A stretch of DNA of 64,000 bases. It comes from Euglena gracilis (Eukaryota > Euglenida > Euglenophyceae > Euglenales). Location of the stretch: NCBI GenBank assembly GCA_039621445.1, contig CP154956.1:76670192-76734191 (forward strand), read 5' to 3'. Positions 18,929 through 28,751 of this stretch are shown in pieces. The first letter of the stretch is position 1; every line of letters starts with the position of its first letter. Under the pieces are notes generated by a model, which searched no databases, was not told where the DNA came from, and saw only the letters and a program-made list of their open reading frames with translations. The translations under genes and the position numbers were made by a program.

Positions 18929-21900
18929 TCCACGAGAGGCATGCTAAACATGTCAAGGGCCACCGAATACATTACGGCTGGGGGTATGGGTGTAGATTCC
19001 ACTAAACCCTTAAGACTCGCCGGCCTTCGGCACGCTTGGCAAGTCCCACAAAGGCCCATGACTCCTTTAGCAAATTCTCGAGCGAGTGAGGAATCAGCCC
19101 AATCATACCTAAGGGACATGCATTCCCATAGCCTTGGGAATCCCACATGCCCTTGGTATGAGTGGTGATCCCGAATGAGTTTTTCTTGGAGAGATTTGGG
19201 CACACAAAGCCTCTCCTCGAAAAACATTTTGTCACCAAAAACTTTGATATTTTCAGGCCACGGCACCTTTGAATCCTGGGTAGCCTGAAAAATTGGTGAC
19301 CAACGGGGACATTTTAAATATTCCTCCTTCCACGATAAATCCCACACAGAACCAGGGGGGATGGGTGAGGAATCGGTTGTAGAAGTGGCTTCCCCCCCCT
19401 CACCACTCAAACCACCTGAAGACAACACAGGTGATTCTCGGTCTGCCCCAGGTACCTCAGTGGTAGCCGCAGCAGCAGGTTCATGGGTTGGCATTGTTGG
19501 CGAAGCTGGTATAGAAGTGGGTGTCAATGGAAAATGCTCCCCCCTTGGCTCTTGGACCTCCTCCACAAGACTTGTCTCATTCCCAAACTCGTCAACCCGA
19601 GTTGAGAATGAAACATGTTTTCCTTTTTCTCCCTTGGGGGTGGAGGTTGAACCCATACCCTGGGGTTTTGTTCCTCCAAGTGGTTCTGACTTCCTATCCC
19701 CCGGTCGTGTGCACCGTCCACCCGCGTCCCCGGACCCCGTGGTAGCACCACCCCGTGTGGTGACTCCACGAATGTATGTGTTGGCTGTGGTTGGTTGGTC
19801 CACCAACCGTAGCCACATACATTCGGCTTCCTCCATTTTTTCTGTTTGAATGATTTCCCTCATTTCCTCGGTGTCAAGGGCTGACCCATGCCTTGAAATG
19901 TCCTTCAAGGCTTGGGAGGCCGGGTAAGCCCATCTTGACAATAAATCGGCTATGGTATTCTCCCGCCCCGGGATATACCCAACCGACAGATCAAATTTTG
20001 ATAAAATCTGATGCCACCTAGCCCTTCTCCCAATGGGACCACTTGGTGTATCTAGAACCTCTCTAGCCCAAGATTCTAGAGCCTTGTGGTCCGTGAGAAC
20101 CAGGACGGGCTGCAGCCCAATCCATGATTCCCACTTTTGTAAGGCTAGGATTATGGCATAAGTCTCCTGTTCCCTAGGTACCCAGTTTCTTTGGCTGCCC
20201 GTTAGCTTCCTACTCATGAAGGCGACAGGCACAGTACGCTTGGCCCGTACGTCTTCAGGAGTAGGAGCCCTATCCTCCCCAACCAATTGTTCAAGGGTGG
20301 CACCAACCGCATACTGGCTGGCATCCACTCTTAAAACAAATGGTTTGTCTGGCTTAACGTGTTGCAAAATTAATTCACTGCACAACAGTGATTTAATTTT
20401 TTCAAATGCCTCAATGTCGGATGGTTCCCAAGAAATCCTTTTCTTGGAACCCTTCTTGCCGTCCACTCGAGAAACTTTGAGCTTATCCTGAAGGCAAGCG
20501 ACAATGTGGGCGTAATCCTTCACATAGGAGCTGTAATAATTTGTGAACAATCGAAAAGCCAGTAGACCCGTGATTGTTTGGGGTAGCTCCCATTTTTCAA
20601 TGGCCATTAGCTTTCCAGGGGATGGTTTTCTCACCCCACCACCCAGAACATGGCCACAAAACTCAACTTCTTTTACGAAAAGACGGCATTTTCTTTTGTC
20701 AGCTACAAATCTGTCTTTTCGTAAAACTTCAAGGACTCTTCGCAAATCCTTGTCGTGTGCTGCGAGTAAATCCTCACCAGGACCCACTCGAGTTCCAATC
20801 AAAATGTCGTCGATGTAAGGATCAGCCACGTCCCCCACCGGGAAGAGGCGATCCTCCATCATTTGCTGAAACTGCTGGCTTGCGTTTGTTAGACCCATCA
20901 CATTAACCCTCCACTGAAAAAGACCGAGGGGGGTACTACAACATGTGATGGGCCGGCTTTCCGGGTCCAACGGCTGTTGGTGGAAAGCCTGCCGTAAATC
21001 CAAGATGGAAAACATCATGTTTCCACCTTGTTTTACCAGGAGGTCTTCAATTACGGGAAGGGGGTAGGACACACGCCTAGTTTGACTGTTAGGCCCCCGC
21101 ATGTCTACCACTCCCCTCCATTCGCCTCCTTTTTTCGGCACTACAAATGTTACGGACAGCCATTCCGAAACTGTTCCCTTGGGCAAACGCTCAACAAATT
21201 TCCGGTCCCACCATTCCTGTGTGACCTTTTTGTGAGCTTCAAACCTTTCACCGTGTAACACAAAGGGTTTTTGCCTTGTGGGTACAGCCCCCTCCTTCAG
21301 AGGAATCTGGGCGTAACCATAAGGTCCCCGTACGGGAGGGTCAGGGGGTACCTCCGTACCCAACACCTCCCCTTCATAATCCTGAAAAATTTTATTCTGA
21401 AATGCTACCACCCTGGGGTCCGCCTTCTCACCCGAGTCGCGAGCCTGGATTATGGCATTCACTGCCTTGTCCTCGGCTGGCGATTCGGTGAGATGCTTGG
21501 CTATGGTATGCAATTCCTTCTTGCCAAGGAATTTTGGTTGCATATCAAAGCCTTGCAAGGGTAGGTGCAAATTCATTTTTTGCAGGTCCAACCACACCTT
21601 TTCATTTTCAAGGGACTCCGTGGTTGGTGCGTTTTCAGGGGATTCTCCGAAGTCAGAAACCACAACCCCAATTCTTTTTTGTGAATTGTGTTTTTTCTTC
21701 CCCTTATGGGATTTCCGTTTCTGATTTCTTGTATCCCACCCGTACAAGAAAGTCAGATTAGGGTTGTCAAAAACCAAAGCCTTATGGTGTGGGAACACAC
21801 CCAAACCATGTTCGGCTAACCATGGAAACGATAGTATAGCATCTACCTCAACATCCGCGAGGTAGAATTCCCCTTCGAGGTACAAGGCCTGGGTGCCCCC

Positions 21901-23145
21901 CTGCCCCGTACCCCTGCGTTGAAAACCCAACTCCAACTTAATACACTGGTCGCCCCCCAAAACACATTGGCCGTTGGCAGCCACCAGCCGAATTGGCATT
22001 CGCGGTGACCTGGCCAAATGTTTTGGAACGATGGACCTTTTGACCAGGTTCACCTGGGCTCCCGTGTCAACCAAAACTCTGAGCTGCCTGGCATCTCCGT
22101 TAGGGAGATACGTCTGTGATAGCATCAAAAGTTGCAGCTCGTTTTCAATGGGCAACACCTGATTAACCTTCAAGGTGTTGGCCAAATGACAACAACGGTC
22201 TGGAATTTCCCATTCCTCAAAATCCTGGGAATTTTGGGAAATTTCTTTGGGCTGCCCCCCCAGAAAATCCCCAGCACTTAGGAGATAATCAATCACCAGG
22301 GGGGGTATTCTTCCTTTTTGTCGGGGGGTAAACTTCATTTTTCTGCCCCCCAACAATTCACGGTGCCGGAACTGCCCATTGTCCCCCATCACCAGGTTAG
22401 GACACGATTCGCCATCACACACCACCGACCGTAGTTGTGAAATGGCAGGGCAGCACCAGAAACGTGTGGGCTTTTTATAACCCCAATCCGAAAACTGACA
22501 ATAATCAATGTCGATATAGGGCAGGTTTTTCACCACCTCCCTATTTCGCAAGAGACCAGTGCGGGGGTTCTCCAACCACCACAACTTTGGCTGAAAATAA
22601 TTTATAATTTCCAGGGCTTTCTCCACCAGGGCATCCGCCTGGGAGAAATCCCTCGGCCTGGGGTTATAAGCCGTGGAATAAATATTACAGGGGGGACTTG
22701 CGGCAATAACCTCAAAAAATCCAACCGGGTATCGCCTGTAGTCCCAGGTCAAAATGTCTGTGTGGGGGTGGAAGTCCGTCCAAGGAGCATTTTCAATTGA
22801 CAAAACTTCATACCCCCGTTCTGCCAACCGCCTCCCTACTGAACCCGTGCCAGCGAATAAGTCTAATGCCTGAGGTCGCTGGGCTGATGGTGGGGGGTTG
22901 GGCTGTGGCAGGTTTGTATGCAAAATGGGAACCCTTGAACATTTCCCTTCCCTCCAGGAGTAACGAGTCCGATTCAAAAATCTGGGGGGCTGATCCAAAG
23001 AATGTTTTTCACCACACCCTGAATCAGCCATAAAATCCTGTACAACCCAGTTTTTTGAATCAGAAATATTTACACCGTTTTCCTCACAGGGGGGAGAGAC
23101 ACGGCCATGGGCAGCCCCCCCCTTCTCAAACTGCCCCTGGCCCCC
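18868..23145 (-). CDS. Pol polyprotein: methyltransferase, protease, RT, RNase H, integrase N-terminus (element B)
   Basis: Open from the TAG at 23148-23146 (first Met at 23031; residues counted from there) to 18868. Residues 55-252 are a phage-type C5-methyltransferase-like domain (LDLFAGTGSVG; ASPPC with Cys115; LENPRTG; DYCQFSDWGYKKPTRFW; motif-X-like RIPPLVIDYLL). About 318-410 is an aspartic protease (VDTGAQ, Asp322). About 575-800 is RT with YIDD at 739-742. About 895-1035 is RNase H (RVDASQ; LTDHKALES). About 1270-1330 is the integrase zinc domain (DHHSYQGH ... CGTCQAC), then LDMF with the first catalytic Asp. There is no ATG directly after the TAG, supporting synthesis as a Gag-Pol fusion. 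The protein ends early through a frameshift, and the integrase continues in 18928-17900. Confidence 0.92.
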   Translation of the reverse strand, partial: GGQGQFEKGGAAHGRVSPPCEENGVNISDSKNWVVQDFMADSGCGEKHSLDQPPRFLNRTRYSWREGKCSRVPILHTNLPQPNPPPSAQRPQALDLFAGTGSVGRRLAERGYEVLSIENAPWTDFHPHTDILTWDYRRYPVGFFEVIAASPPCNIYSTAYNPRPRDFSQADALVEKALEIINYFQPKLWWLENPRTGLLRNREVVKNLPYIDIDYCQFSDWGYKKPTRFWCCPAISQLRSVVCDGESCPNLVMGDNGQFRHRELLGGRKMKFTPRQKGRIPPLVIDYLLSAGDFLGGQPKEISQNSQDFEEWEIPDRCCHLANTLKVNQVLPIENELQLLMLSQTYLPNGDARQLRVLVDTGAQVNLVKRSIVPKHLARSPRMPIRLVAANGQCVLGGDQCIKLELGFQRRGTGQGGTQALYLEGEFYLADVEVDAILSFPWLAEHGLGVFPHHKALVFDNPNLTFLYGWDTRNQKRKSHKGKKKHNSQKRIGVVVSDFGESPENAPTTESLENEKVWLDLQKMNLHLPLQGFDMQPKFLGKKELHTIAKHLTESPAEDKAVNAIIQARDSGEKADPRVVAFQNKIFQDYEGEVLGTEVPPDPPVRGPYGYAQIPLKEGAVPTRQKPFVLHGERFEAHKKVTQEWWDRKFVERLPKGTVSEWLSVTFVVPKKGGEWRGVVDMRGPNSQTRRVSYPLPVIEDLLVKQGGNMMFSILDLRQAFHQQPLDPESRPITCCSTPLGLFQWRVNVMGLTNASQQFQQMMEDRLFPVGDVADPYIDDILIGTRVGPGEDLLAAHDKDLRRVLEVLRKDRFVADKRKCRLFVKEVEFCGHVLGGGVRKPSPGKLMAIEKWELPQTITGLLAFRLFTNYYSSYVKDYAHIVACLQDKLKVSRVDGKKGSKKRISWEPSDIEAFEKIKSLLCSELILQHVKPDKPFVLRVDASQYAVGATLEQLVGEDRAPTPEDVRAKRTVPVAFMSRKLTGSQRNWVPREQETYAIILALQKWESWIGLQPVLVLTDHKALESWAREVLDTPSGPIGRRARWHQILSKFDLSVGYIPGRENTIADLLSRWAYPASQALKDISRHGSALDTEEMREIIQTEKMEEAECMWLRLVDQPTTANTYIRGVTTRGGATTGSGDAGGRCTRPGDRKSEPLGGTKPQGMGSTSTPKGEKGKHVSFSTRVDEFGNETSLVEEVQEPRGEHFPLTPTSIPASPTMPTHEPAAAATTEVPGADRESPVLSSGGLSGEGGEATSTTDSSPIPPGSVWDLSWKEEYLKCPRWSPIFQATQDSKVPWPENIKVFGDKMFFEERLCVPKSLQEKLIRDHHSYQGHVGFPRLWECMSLRYDWADSSLAREFAKGVMGLCGTCQACRRPASLKGLVESTPIPPAVMYSVALDMFSMPLVEWEGILTTPCLCVWIVTPVG

Positions 23146-24108
23146 CTATTGGGCCCCAGGGGGAGAAGAGGTGGGCCCACCCCCCTTTGACCATGCACCC
23201 CCCTTGCCTGAGGAATTTCGCTGAGTGGCTGGCTGCCCTTTACCCTTGGGCTGCCCCTTGCCTTTTCCATTATTTTGCCAAAAATCCTTAGATTTAGCAA
23301 GGGCCTCACTCAGCGGTTTTTCACACTCATAAAAATAATGCCCGCACTCCCCACAGTTGAAGCATGGATATGGGGACCTGCCCCTACCCGATGCCTGTGG
23401 GGTCCAGGTCTGCCCCCCCTTGCCTTGCCGGGCTGGGGGTGCTGGACTTTGGGTTCGCGACCATGGAACTGCTGCTGGCCACGAAGACGAAGAAGGGGAC
23501 CTGCCCCGCGGTGCTGGCTGGGCTGGTCCCTTATCCCCTTTCGCAGCTGGCTGTGGGGCAGACTTTGAGGTGTGACCCTGCCCCCCAGCTGCTGGTGCTG
23601 AAACGGATGTTGGGGACACCGGGGGGGTCTGGCCTTTTTCCAACACCTGTATTTTCCCCGAGCCTTTTGTTGTCGATTTGCTGAATAATCTGGGAAAATG
23701 GTGCTGATTCAAAGCCAAATCCTGCTTCTCCCGAAGAGCTAACTTGCCCTCGGCAAAAGCAAACATTTCCTCAACAGTCATTAGTTGTTCCACCAATTCG
23801 ACGTTGAGGAAATTTTCCATTCCCTGCAATTTCCTTCCATTTACGGCTGTTAATTTCAGTGCCTCCTCCGAAGAACTGAAATAAATAAGGCAAATGGCAC
23901 CAGGGTTTTTGATAACCACTTTCCGTGGATCAATCCCCCCAGTGATCTGGCTCACACTCCTTTTAATCCCATCCACCGTGGGATTTGGTATCCCTGTGAG
24001 CCTGACAATGGGTTGTTTACGGGCTCGGTTATCCTCCTCTTCTATGCAAAACTTGCTTAAGAGGAATTCTTTCCAAAAATAATCTCCGAGCCTCCCCGGC
24101 TGTGGCAT
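23146..24108 (-). CDS. Gag C-terminal part: RRM-like fold and CCHC zinc knuckle (element B)
   Basis: 320 codons continuing Gag from 25582-24029 after a one-base shift near 24100 (the blocks DATAGEA and RLGDYFWKEFLL join). Residues about 35-105 have the beta-alpha-beta-beta-alpha-beta pattern of an RNA-recognition motif: PIVRLTGIP as RNP2-like, GAICLIYF as RNP1-like. After a Ser/Pro/Gly-rich linker comes a perfect zinc knuckle CFNCGECGHYFYEC and then a Gly-Lys tail. Both domains point to RNA binding and genome packaging. The stop is TAG followed by GGG GGC, and the next frame is the Pol ORF, unbroken. Confidence 0.8.
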   Translation of the reverse strand: MPQPGRLGDYFWKEFLLSKFCIEEEDNRARKQPIVRLTGIPNPTVDGIKRSVSQITGGIDPRKVVIKNPGAICLIYFSSSEEALKLTAVNGRKLQGMENFLNVELVEQLMTVEEMFAFAEGKLALREKQDLALNQHHFPRLFSKSTTKGSGKIQVLEKGQTPPVSPTSVSAPAAGGQGHTSKSAPQPAAKGDKGPAQPAPRGRSPSSSSWPAAVPWSRTQSPAPPARQGKGGQTWTPQASGRGRSPYPCFNCGECGHYFYECEKPLSEALAKSKDFWQNNGKGKGQPKGKGQPATQRNSSGKGGAWSKGGGPTSSPPGAQ

Positions 24109-25582
24109 CCTTTACATGGTGCCAGGCACTGCAAAATTTAATCCAAAATTCTTGCAGATCAGCCCGGGTAATTTTTCCTTCGTTAACCATAGTTACCTCC
24201 TGCCATATTTTCCGAGCCGTCAGCCCCTTACTCGAGGCATAACGGTTCTGGAACTGGGCCAATATGGTGGGGTAACTTAATTTGGCTCCATTCAACCGAT
24301 AGAGCCTTATTTCCTCCCTTAATCTGGGTCCTAAACATGCCTCAAAAACCTGCAGCTTTTGCAAATCAGAATACGGTTTCCCTGATGTCAACCTATCCCA
24401 GTAAAGATTCCAATCTACTTCAAAATCTTGCCAGGAAATGCTGCCCGATTCATCAAAATAGGGCTTAGCACCTCCCTGCAAAATTTCAAAAGCTACGGGG
24501 TCACCGATAAAAGGAAAACCCAACCCATTACCTGGGTTGGCTGCAGCCCCCCCTGTCCCGATGGGCCTAATCGAGAAAGCAGGGGCTGCAGAAACATGTG
24601 GGGGGACACACAATGACACAGAAGAAACCACTGCCGTGTCTTGCGTGTCCTCCAAAACAAATCCCCCCTCAATAACTAAGGGAGGGGAAATGATTGAACC
24701 TGCAGATTTATTTTGAGAAATAATCTGATCTGAAAAAGATGGGTCAGCACTGGGCACCGTGCTGGCCAGTGAGCTGAAAGGCTGCCCCAGGGGCTGCTGC
24801 TGTCCAGCCGACGGCAGGCCCAGCCCCCTTGGCAGCCCGTGAGCAGGCTGCGACTGGCCTGCTGGCTGGCCAGGCTGCTGGGCTAGCTGGACGACGGGCT
24901 GCTGGGCCAGCTGCTGCCCAGGCTGTGGCAGCTCCACTGGGTGTAGGGGCTGCTGGCTGCCCTGCCGCAGCCACCACATGTCAGAAATTTTCTGCAAAAC
25001 TCCTCTCGGTTCTGCAGTTGGATGTACGGGTCCATTCTTTTGTAAATCCTGCAGCACTTTCTGTAACTCGAAAGTGTTCCCCCCAACTTTCGCAAGACCC
25101 TGCCTCATTTCCTCCACCAGCCCACCAAATTTTTTCTCCTGGGAAAAAATCTGTTGATAAACACTCTGAAAATTCTGCTGACAATCCGTCAACAGTTTTT
25201 GCATTTCTGAGTGTCGTTTCCCTACTTCATCTGAAATATTCTGGTGCAGTTTCTGAATACCCCCACCAAAACCATGGAGGGCCGTATTCATTGCTGAATT
25301 TTGCTCACCCAGCTGGCGAACATAATCAGCGAACTGCTGGAGCTGCTGATTCTGGCCCTGTACCGTACTACGCAGCGATACCAGGTCAGCCTGAACTTCA
25401 ATGATTTTGGCAGCGACAACGGCCAGCTCCTGGAGAGTTTCTGCCTCCCCCCCCTGAGCTGGCTGGGCGACTTTAAAATTCTCAGCAAACCGCTGAAAAT
25501 TTTCAAGCACGAGATCCTTTATCGGTAAGGCAGCCACCTGATTTTGCACTTGTTTCAAAATTTCCTGTGGCAGGCTGTCCAA
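24029..25582 (-). CDS. Gag coiled coil and capsid (element B)
   Basis: 517 codons. About residues 20-190 are a Gln/Leu-rich coiled-coil region. About 190-290 is Gln/Pro/Ala-rich (QPGQQLAQQP). About 350-510 is a Ty3-type capsid with ISWQDFEVDWNLYWDRL and ADLQEFWIKFCSAWHHVKDAT, aligning with element A's capsid. The frame opens at a TTG after an upstream TAG. The true N-terminus is probably in the short frame 25884-25620. The 3' end runs 80 bp past the point where the frame should change, so the last codons are out-of-frame. Confidence 0.8.
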   Translation of the reverse strand: MDSLPQEILKQVQNQVAALPIKDLVLENFQRFAENFKVAQPAQGGEAETLQELAVVAAKIIEVQADLVSLRSTVQGQNQQLQQFADYVRQLGEQNSAMNTALHGFGGGIQKLHQNISDEVGKRHSEMQKLLTDCQQNFQSVYQQIFSQEKKFGGLVEEMRQGLAKVGGNTFELQKVLQDLQKNGPVHPTAEPRGVLQKISDMWWLRQGSQQPLHPVELPQPGQQLAQQPVVQLAQQPGQPAGQSQPAHGLPRGLGLPSAGQQQPLGQPFSSLASTVPSADPSFSDQIISQNKSAGSIISPPLVIEGGFVLEDTQDTAVVSSVSLCVPPHVSAAPAFSIRPIGTGGAAANPGNGLGFPFIGDPVAFEILQGGAKPYFDESGSISWQDFEVDWNLYWDRLTSGKPYSDLQKLQVFEACLGPRLREEIRLYRLNGAKLSYPTILAQFQNRYASSKGLTARKIWQEVTMVNEGKITRADLQEFWIKFCSAWHHVKDATAGEARRLFLERIPLKQVLHRRGG

Positions 25583-25619
25583 AATTCGTAAAAACTACTG
25601 CCTCAGGGCCAAAAACTGA

Positions 25620-25884
25620 TCACGGCTCGAAGAAAAAACACAGTTGGTTGGAAATGACAACCTGGCCATCCCCACCCTGAAATTCCAACATCTGTCCCAT
25701 ATTTGTGGGGGTTCTGAGTCCAGCCAAACTGGTTTCAGGTCCCAAATCCCTGTTCCCCGAAACTCCAATCGTCAGATTTGCCATCTGAGATTGGGCCATT
25801 GGCTGATCATCAAAGAAAACATTCTGAGCAGGGATTTCCAACCCAAAACTTCCGACAGAAGGCTGAAGGATCAACCTCTGCATA
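25620..25884 (-). CDS. Gag N-terminal leader frame (element B)
   Basis: About 88 codons from ATG 25884 (MQRLILQPSVGSFGLE), which lies inside the primer-binding site four bases after the LTR. It ends at a stop after FFFEP and is followed by the main Gag frame. A frame change in the T/A-rich stretch near 25620-25635 would connect the two. No domain was recognised. Confidence 0.4.
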
Positions 25885-25887
25885 CCA
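25868..25887 (-). other. Element B primer-binding site
   Basis: Element strand reads TGGTATGCAGAGGTTGATCC directly after the LTR's CA. It resembles the complement of the initiator tRNA-Met 3' end (eukaryotic versions begin TGGTA(T)GCAGAGG or TGGTATCAGAG). Confidence 0.75.
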
Positions 25888-26989
25888 TGTTTCACACCCG
25901 TGCTGCCATGTCCCCCGGCAGCACTGGGGTGAAGCGGAAACCCCCGCCCCGGCCCAGTTTCCGGCGTAGGATCGTTTTTTGGCTCCTCGAGCCGACTTGT
26001 GTCGGAAATTGTTTCCCATTCTGGCCCCCCCTGTGGCCGAAACTGGGCCATCATTTCCAAGGAGGAACTTCCCAGTGAACCCTCCCCGACCCCTGAGGGG
26101 GGTGTCACTGGGATCTCCAAGGGGGGTCCCTTTGGGGTTTCAACCCCTCCCTGCTCAGCTGAACCAGTGAGAGCCAACACCCCCCCCTGGGTGTCATTTC
26201 TCACAGTTTCTGGGCCAAAAAGGGGGTTTTTGGGGTGAAAAATGGCCTGTGGTTGCCTGAGTTGAAGAGACCCACCCCCCTGCCCCTTTTCCCACAGATG
26301 AGGTGGGGGGAAGACAAACCTCTCCTTCTTCAAATGATTGATTTTGTTGATCTTCCATTTCAATTGAAATTCCAAACTCAATTCTTGATTGTAATTGGAT
26401 GTATTTGCCCACAACAAGTACAATGCTGTAAAAGGTAAAGAGGAAAAAAGAGGAAAACCCTGTGAGAGAAAATATGATTTTGATGCCCCTGATGGGCAGT
26501 TAAATTTAGGATTGAGTGCGCTGATTCCTAAGCGCTCTCAAATCCCAAATCCTTGCCCATTGCATCAAAATCAACCAACCCAGGTCAAAATCAAGGTTTC
26601 CCCCCTTGATTTTGATAAATTATGCTGAATTCCATCATTATTGAGCTTTGCAAACCCCTGCCAAAACTCCAGGAACTCAGGCGCCACTCTCTGAAAAATC
26701 TGATCCAAGCGCTTGCAAGCGCTCTCACCAAATCCAACATTTTCCCTTAAAACCAAAGGAAAAATGCATAAAAAGCTTTAAATGTGCTAAATAAACCCAA
26801 AATCACCATTTGGGAATACCTAGCATCACTCAATCTCTCTCCTTGCACAACCAAACCATGGGCGCCCTAGGAGAGGGAATTTTAATGGAAATGTTTAGAA
26901 AGCCTTAAAATTAGAGCAAAACCGCCCTCAAAAGGCCTTCTAAAAGGGAAAAACTCCGCCGCCCGGCGGTCGACCTCAAAAGGTCGTCA
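25888..26989 (-). repeat. Element B 5' LTR
   Basis: 1102 bp direct repeat of 14833-15933. On the element strand it starts TGACGACC at 26989 and ends ACA at 25888. It should contain the promoter; I could not place a TATA box with confidence. Confidence 0.92.
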
Positions 26990-26993
26990 CTTG
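26990..26993. other. Target-site duplication of element B (right copy, CTTG)
   Basis: Matches 14829-14832. Confidence 0.8.
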
Positions 26994-27900
26994 GGGTACT
27001 CCCCCAATGGACTACGACACGGTGCGCGGTGGCGGTGGAACAACTGAGCGGAGAAGCGATGGTGGCGTCCTCGACCAAACCCTACAACGAAGCATGGCTC
27101 TTCTCGCTGGCCCTTGCGTGCGAAGTCGAGATGGGATGGTCGTTTGAGCTGTCAGACAAGCAGGCCTCGGTGGCCTTCAAGCTCTGTAAGACATGGCGCC
27201 GTGCAGCGGGGATGGAGAAGTTCCCCGCCGAAGCTGGAGAACCTGGAGGTGCTGAGATGACGTTGGACACGGCCGGTCGCGCGGCCGGACGGACGAATGA
27301 GGACGAGGCGGAAGAAGAGGAAGAGGAACCCTTGGAGTGGGAAGAGGCCCGCCAGAGCCTGCCGGCGGACCTGGAGAAGGTCTTGCTCCGCCAACAGGCG
27401 GGCACCTTGAATTTGGACATCCGTTCCCTCTTCGAAGGGCTGCCCAAATTCGAGGGGCTCGAAGAGCGACCAGAAGTGAACAACCACAGACAAGATGCAG
27501 GCTCCAAGGTGGACAAGCTGCTACGGAGCAGCCAACAAAGAATTTTGAATTTGCTGAGAATGCATGCGTTGATTCATGAAGGGGTACAAGCTGACAAGGT
27601 GGTGCTGAGCCAGCAGTTCTTCTACTTGTTATTGGAACTGGACAGGTGGTTGGTGGAAGAACGCAAGAAGGCAAGCCTCCCCCATTCAGTGGAACTGAAG
27701 GAGCAGAAGCTGTTCAGTACCGAGGAGCTGAAAATTCAACAAGAGGTGGAGAAGATCAACAGGACCAAAGGTCGCTTCTTCCACCCTGAAATTTTTTCCA
27801 ATGCTTCCCCCTCCACCACTGGCCATTCCCAGCCTGGAATGTCATGTATTTTACTTTTCCCAGGTGGAGGATTGAAGTTCAGGAAGTATGGAAAAGGAAA
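26994..27900 (+). CDS. Element D ORF1, main piece: acidic then basic Gag-like protein
   Basis: Continues the frame begun at 14682. Contains an acidic stretch (EDEAEEEEEEPLEWEEA), a helical region with VDKLLRSSQQRILNLLRMHALIHEG, and then a Gly-Lys-rich tail (KYGKGKGGRPSFGDGHGKG) that resembles nucleic-acid-binding Gag tails. Past about 27900 this frame remains open to 28795 but reads antisensical Ser/Thr/His-rich sequence, while the RT is one base over. A frame change therefore occurs around 27880-28180. No conserved capsid domain was recognised. Confidence 0.6.
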
Positions 27901-28751
27901 AGGAGGAAGGCCAAGCTTTGGAGATGGACATGGAAAAGGAGTCTGGAAGAAAGGAGGAAAATGCAAAGGCAGAGGTCAGCCCTGCACAGATGCCTCAGCA
28001 GCCTCAGGGAAGGGGAAAACCCCAGAACCCCACCTGCTCAGCACCCACAGTGGGCTGCAGCAGGACCCAAATGGCAGGACCCACAGTGGCCTGGCCAACA
28101 ACACAGGCCCAAGGGATCCCAGGTCCGTGCACACACAGCAGTCATGCACAACCTCCCATCATTCCAGTGGAGGACAGGGTGCTTCTGGCGGAAGTGGCCT
28201 GGGGGGACACACCCCTACCCCAGAGATTGAAGCTCTGTCTACCGTGGTGGGAAAAACATGCCAGCCCACATCATGTCAAGTTGATCAGGGAGGGGATCAC
28301 CCCCCAGTGGCATCATCAACCCACCCTGTCTGTGACAGGCAGACAGGGTTCAAATTTGGAGCAGGCCCAAAAGATTTTGGAAGATTATCAAAAATCTGGC
28401 GCTGTAAAAAAGTTGGAATCAGATGGCACAGCCCATCTGCTTCCTTGGTTCCTCATTTCAAAAGAGGAACCCTCAGGGGAAACAAAATGGAGGTTTATTT
28501 CAGGTTGCAGGGAAATAAATGCATTCTTCCAGGTAAAAAAGTTCACCCTGGATCACATGCAAGGCATCTACCCCCTTCTCCAAAAGGGTCACTGGGGGGC
28601 AAAAATCGCTTTAAAAGATGCCTATTTTCTTGTTCCCCTGCACGACACCTTAAAGCCTTATCTAAGGCACAGGGTGGGGGACCAGGTCTGGGAGTATCAG
28701 GCAGCCCCCTTTGGGCTAAACATCATGCCCCAGGTTTTTCAGGGCCTCATG
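27888..28751 (+). CDS. DIRS-type reverse transcriptase, N-terminal half (element D)
   Basis: From about 28170 the protein aligns closely with element E's RT: WGDTPLPQRLKLCLPWW, PWFLISKEEPSGETKWRFISGCREIN, LKDAYFLVPL and FGLNIMPQVF. LKDAYFxxP and the FGLxxxPxxF motif are the hallmark of DIRS/Ngaro RTs. In LKDAYF the Asp is a catalytic metal ligand. The gene stops at 28751, where element C is inserted after codons QGLM, and resumes at 41422 in frame (GAFEKIW). Removing C gives the same spacing as in E. Confidence 0.85.
28747..28751. other. Target-site duplication of element C (left copy, TCATG)
   Basis: TCATG here and at 41417-41421. The shared string extends to CTCATG, so a length of 4-6 bp is possible. 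Confidence 0.75.

Larger units (their letters stand above)
14833..26989 (-). mobile_element. Element B: full-length Ty3/gypsy chromovirus encoding a methyltransferase domain
   Basis: 12,157 bp on the minus strand, bounded by two LTRs of about 1.1 kb with TG...CA ends and a 4-bp duplication CTTG. It has a primer site and polypurine tract. Coding order: Gag (coiled coil, capsid, RRM-like, zinc knuckle), in-frame TAG, then Pol (C5-methyltransferase-like, protease, RT, RNase H, integrase, chromodomain). About 11 differences between the LTRs over 1.1 kb (about 99% identical by eye) indicate a recent insertion. Frameshifts near 25620, 24100 and 18900 break the coding frames, so this copy may be inactive unless they are sequencing errors or recoding sites. 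It sits inside element D's ORF1. Confidence 0.9.
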
